From Rhizobium sp. 18065 (GTDB taxonomy: Bacteria > Pseudomonadota > Alphaproteobacteria > Rhizobiales > Rhizobiaceae): a stretch of DNA of 64,000 nucleotides. Positions 62,831 through 64,000 of the stretch are shown here, in pieces. A program made the translations under genes and the position numbers. The stretch covers positions 1-64,000 of the forward strand of contig NZ_CACSJP010000004.1 in the NCBI RefSeq assembly GCF_902706095.1, given 5' to 3'. Each line of letters starts with the position of its first letter. Position 1 is the stretch's first letter. The notes beneath the pieces are model-generated. The model did no database searches, was not told the origin of the DNA, and worked only from the letters and a program-made list of their open reading frames with translations.

Positions 62831-64000
62831 TTACCAGCAAATGCCTTGGTAGGTTCCGGCGGAGCGAATGCCGGGGCGAATGCGGAGCAGGTCGACCATG
62901 GGGATCTTGTCACTCGAGGCATCAAGAACCGGCATGGCCTCGGCATAGTGATTGCCGACAAGGATGACGTCGGAACTGTCGACGAGATCGTCGAGGTCGC
63001 TGACGAGCCTGTTTTTCAGGTCGATGGCGGTGTCATTGCCGCGACCGGCGCCGCTCATGCCCTCGGCATAGGCCTGATTGACGAAGGGGTCGTAGATCTT
63101 GAGGTCGTAGCCTCGGTCGATCAGGCGAGAGGCGAGGCTTGCGAGCGGGCTTTCGCGCAGATCGTCGGTACCGGTCTTGAAGCTGATGCCGACCATGCCG
63201 ATCGTCTGTCCGCCCATCTGCGAAACCATGGTCTCGGCGCGGTCGATCTGCGCTTCGTTGGCTTCCAGCACCGCGTCGAGAAGGGCGGTCTCGACATGCT
63301 TTTCCTTGGCCAGATGACGCAGAGCGCGGACATCCTTCGGCAGGCAGGAGCCGCCAAAGGCAAAGCCCGGGCGCATGAAATAGGGTGAGATGTTGACCTT
63401 GAGATCCGAGCACAGGATCTTCATCACCAGCTGACCGTCGACGCCGCTCGCCTTGGCGATGTTGCCGATCTCGTTGGCGAAGGTCACCTTGACGGCGCGC
63501 CAGGAGTTGCTGGTGTATTTGATCATCTCTGCGGTGGCGAGAGAGACCGAGTGGCACGGGCATGGGAGGGCGTCATTCAATTCGTGCAGAACCTTGTCGG
63601 TCTGTTCGTCGAGTGCGCCGAAGACGATCAAGCCCGGATCGTAGTAGTCTTCGATCGCTGTGCTCTCACGCAGGAATTCCGGATAGTAGCCGACACCGAA
63701 ATCCTTGCCGGCGATCAGGCCCGTGCTGCGCTCGAGCGCCGGGATGCAGACCTGCTCCATGCTGCCTGGCACGATGGTCGAGCGGACGACAACGGAGTGG
63801 AAACGTCCCTTGGCAGCGATTGCAGTGCCGATCGCCTCGCAGGCCTTGACCACATAGGTCAGCCCAACCGAGCCGTCCGGTGCGCTCGGAGTGCCGACGC
63901 AGACGAAGGACACGTCGGTCGAAGCAATTGCATCCTGGATATCGAGCGTGGCGCGCAGCTTGCCGCTGGCGACAGTCTGCTCGATCAGGGGATCAAGGCC
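62831..64000 (-). CDS. algD: GDP-mannose 6-dehydrogenase, 5' end outside the window
   Basis: AlgD oxidises GDP-mannose twice to GDP-mannuronate, the committed step of alginate synthesis. The 389 residues in the window begin at GLDPLIEQTVASGKLRATLD and include SFVCVGTPS, FLRESTAIEDYYDPG, NSWRAVKVTFANEIGNIAK, the catalytic Cys in FAFGGSCLPKDVRALR, and the NAD-domain-like C terminus (VGISFKTGTDDLRESP). The N-terminal ~45 residues with the main Rossmann glycine motif lie beyond position 64000. It is the most upstream gene of the operon seen here; the promoter is not visible. Confidence 0.95.
   Translation of the reverse strand, partial: GLDPLIEQTVASGKLRATLDIQDAIASTDVSFVCVGTPSAPDGSVGLTYVVKACEAIGTAIAAKGRFHSVVVRSTIVPGSMEQVCIPALERSTGLIAGKDFGVGYYPEFLRESTAIEDYYDPGLIVFGALDEQTDKVLHELNDALPCPCHSVSLATAEMIKYTSNSWRAVKVTFANEIGNIAKASGVDGQLVMKILCSDLKVNISPYFMRPGFAFGGSCLPKDVRALRHLAKEKHVETALLDAVLEANEAQIDRAETMVSQMGGQTIGMVGISFKTGTDDLRESPLASLASRLIDRGYDLKIYDPFVNQAYAEGMSGAGRGNDTAIDLKNRLVSDLDDLVDSSDVILVGNHYAEAMPVLDASSDKIPMVDLLRIRPGIRSAGTYQGICW

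Overview
The window looks like part of an alphaproteobacterial chromosome or large replicon, most likely Rhizobiaceae (Rhizobium/Agrobacterium group). The support is the initiator tRNA type, a TPP-riboswitch-controlled thiCOSGE operon, GntR-FCD/TRAP sugar-acid genes, FecCD-type transporters, rhizobial-style IS3 remnants and high-GC coding throughout. This assignment is inferred from gene content only.

Region by region. (1) 1-3.98 kb: initiator tRNA followed by a worn stretch with an alpha/beta-hydrolase pseudogene, a GlxA-type regulator fragment, an intact SDR/HxlR divergent pair and a truncated IS3-family element. (2) 4.1-11.1 kb: a compact five-gene operon of a cyclase-AAA (STAND-like) regulator, YcaO (TTG start), TfuA, a gluzincin-like metallopeptidase and a 231-residue protein carrying GGDCGCDCGY. 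It ends at a strong terminator and lies between two dead IS3 remnants. It is a candidate peptide- or protein-backbone thioamidation (RiPP-like) system with no obvious conventional short precursor. (3) 12-21 kb: two divergent FecCD-type chelate importers. One is co-transcribed with an FmdE-like protein and two GATase-like proteins whose two halves are in reciprocal order. (4) 21.4-30.8 kb: an oligopeptide-type ABC importer operon with an M20D amidohydrolase and a cytoplasmic class-A-beta-lactamase-like hydrolase, followed by two tandem LysR regulators. Repeated CTTATGCAG-like sites lie in the promoter regions. (5) 30.9-39.2 kb: MmgE/PrpD, a flavin-oxidoreductase-fold protein, the thiCOSGE operon with its riboswitch, and an HPP-CBS membrane protein. 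(6) 39.3-46.8 kb: a GntR-FCD regulator, a TRAP transporter, an idonate/gulonate-type dehydrogenase, UxuA and UxuB, giving a self-contained route from an imported sugar acid to 2-keto-3-deoxygluconate. (7) 47.0-47.9 kb: an orphan CheW and a small hypothetical gene. (8) 47.95-64 kb, reverse strand: an alginate-type biosynthesis operon in the order algD-alg8-alg44-algA-algG-algI-algJ-sel1-algX-algF-large sel1-algL. algD runs off the window.

The polymerase and the O-acetylation genes of the alginate-type locus keep their catalytic motifs. Four other proteins have lost residues that are diagnostic in the Pseudomonas/Azotobacter system: the cupin ligands of the AlgA isomerase domain, the DPHD motif of AlgG, the catalytic His of AlgL and the c-di-GMP motif of the Alg44 PilZ domain. 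No AlgE is visible. I read this as an acetylated polymannuronate-like exopolysaccharide system under different control. The YcaO-TfuA island and this divergent alg locus are the two most interesting systems here.
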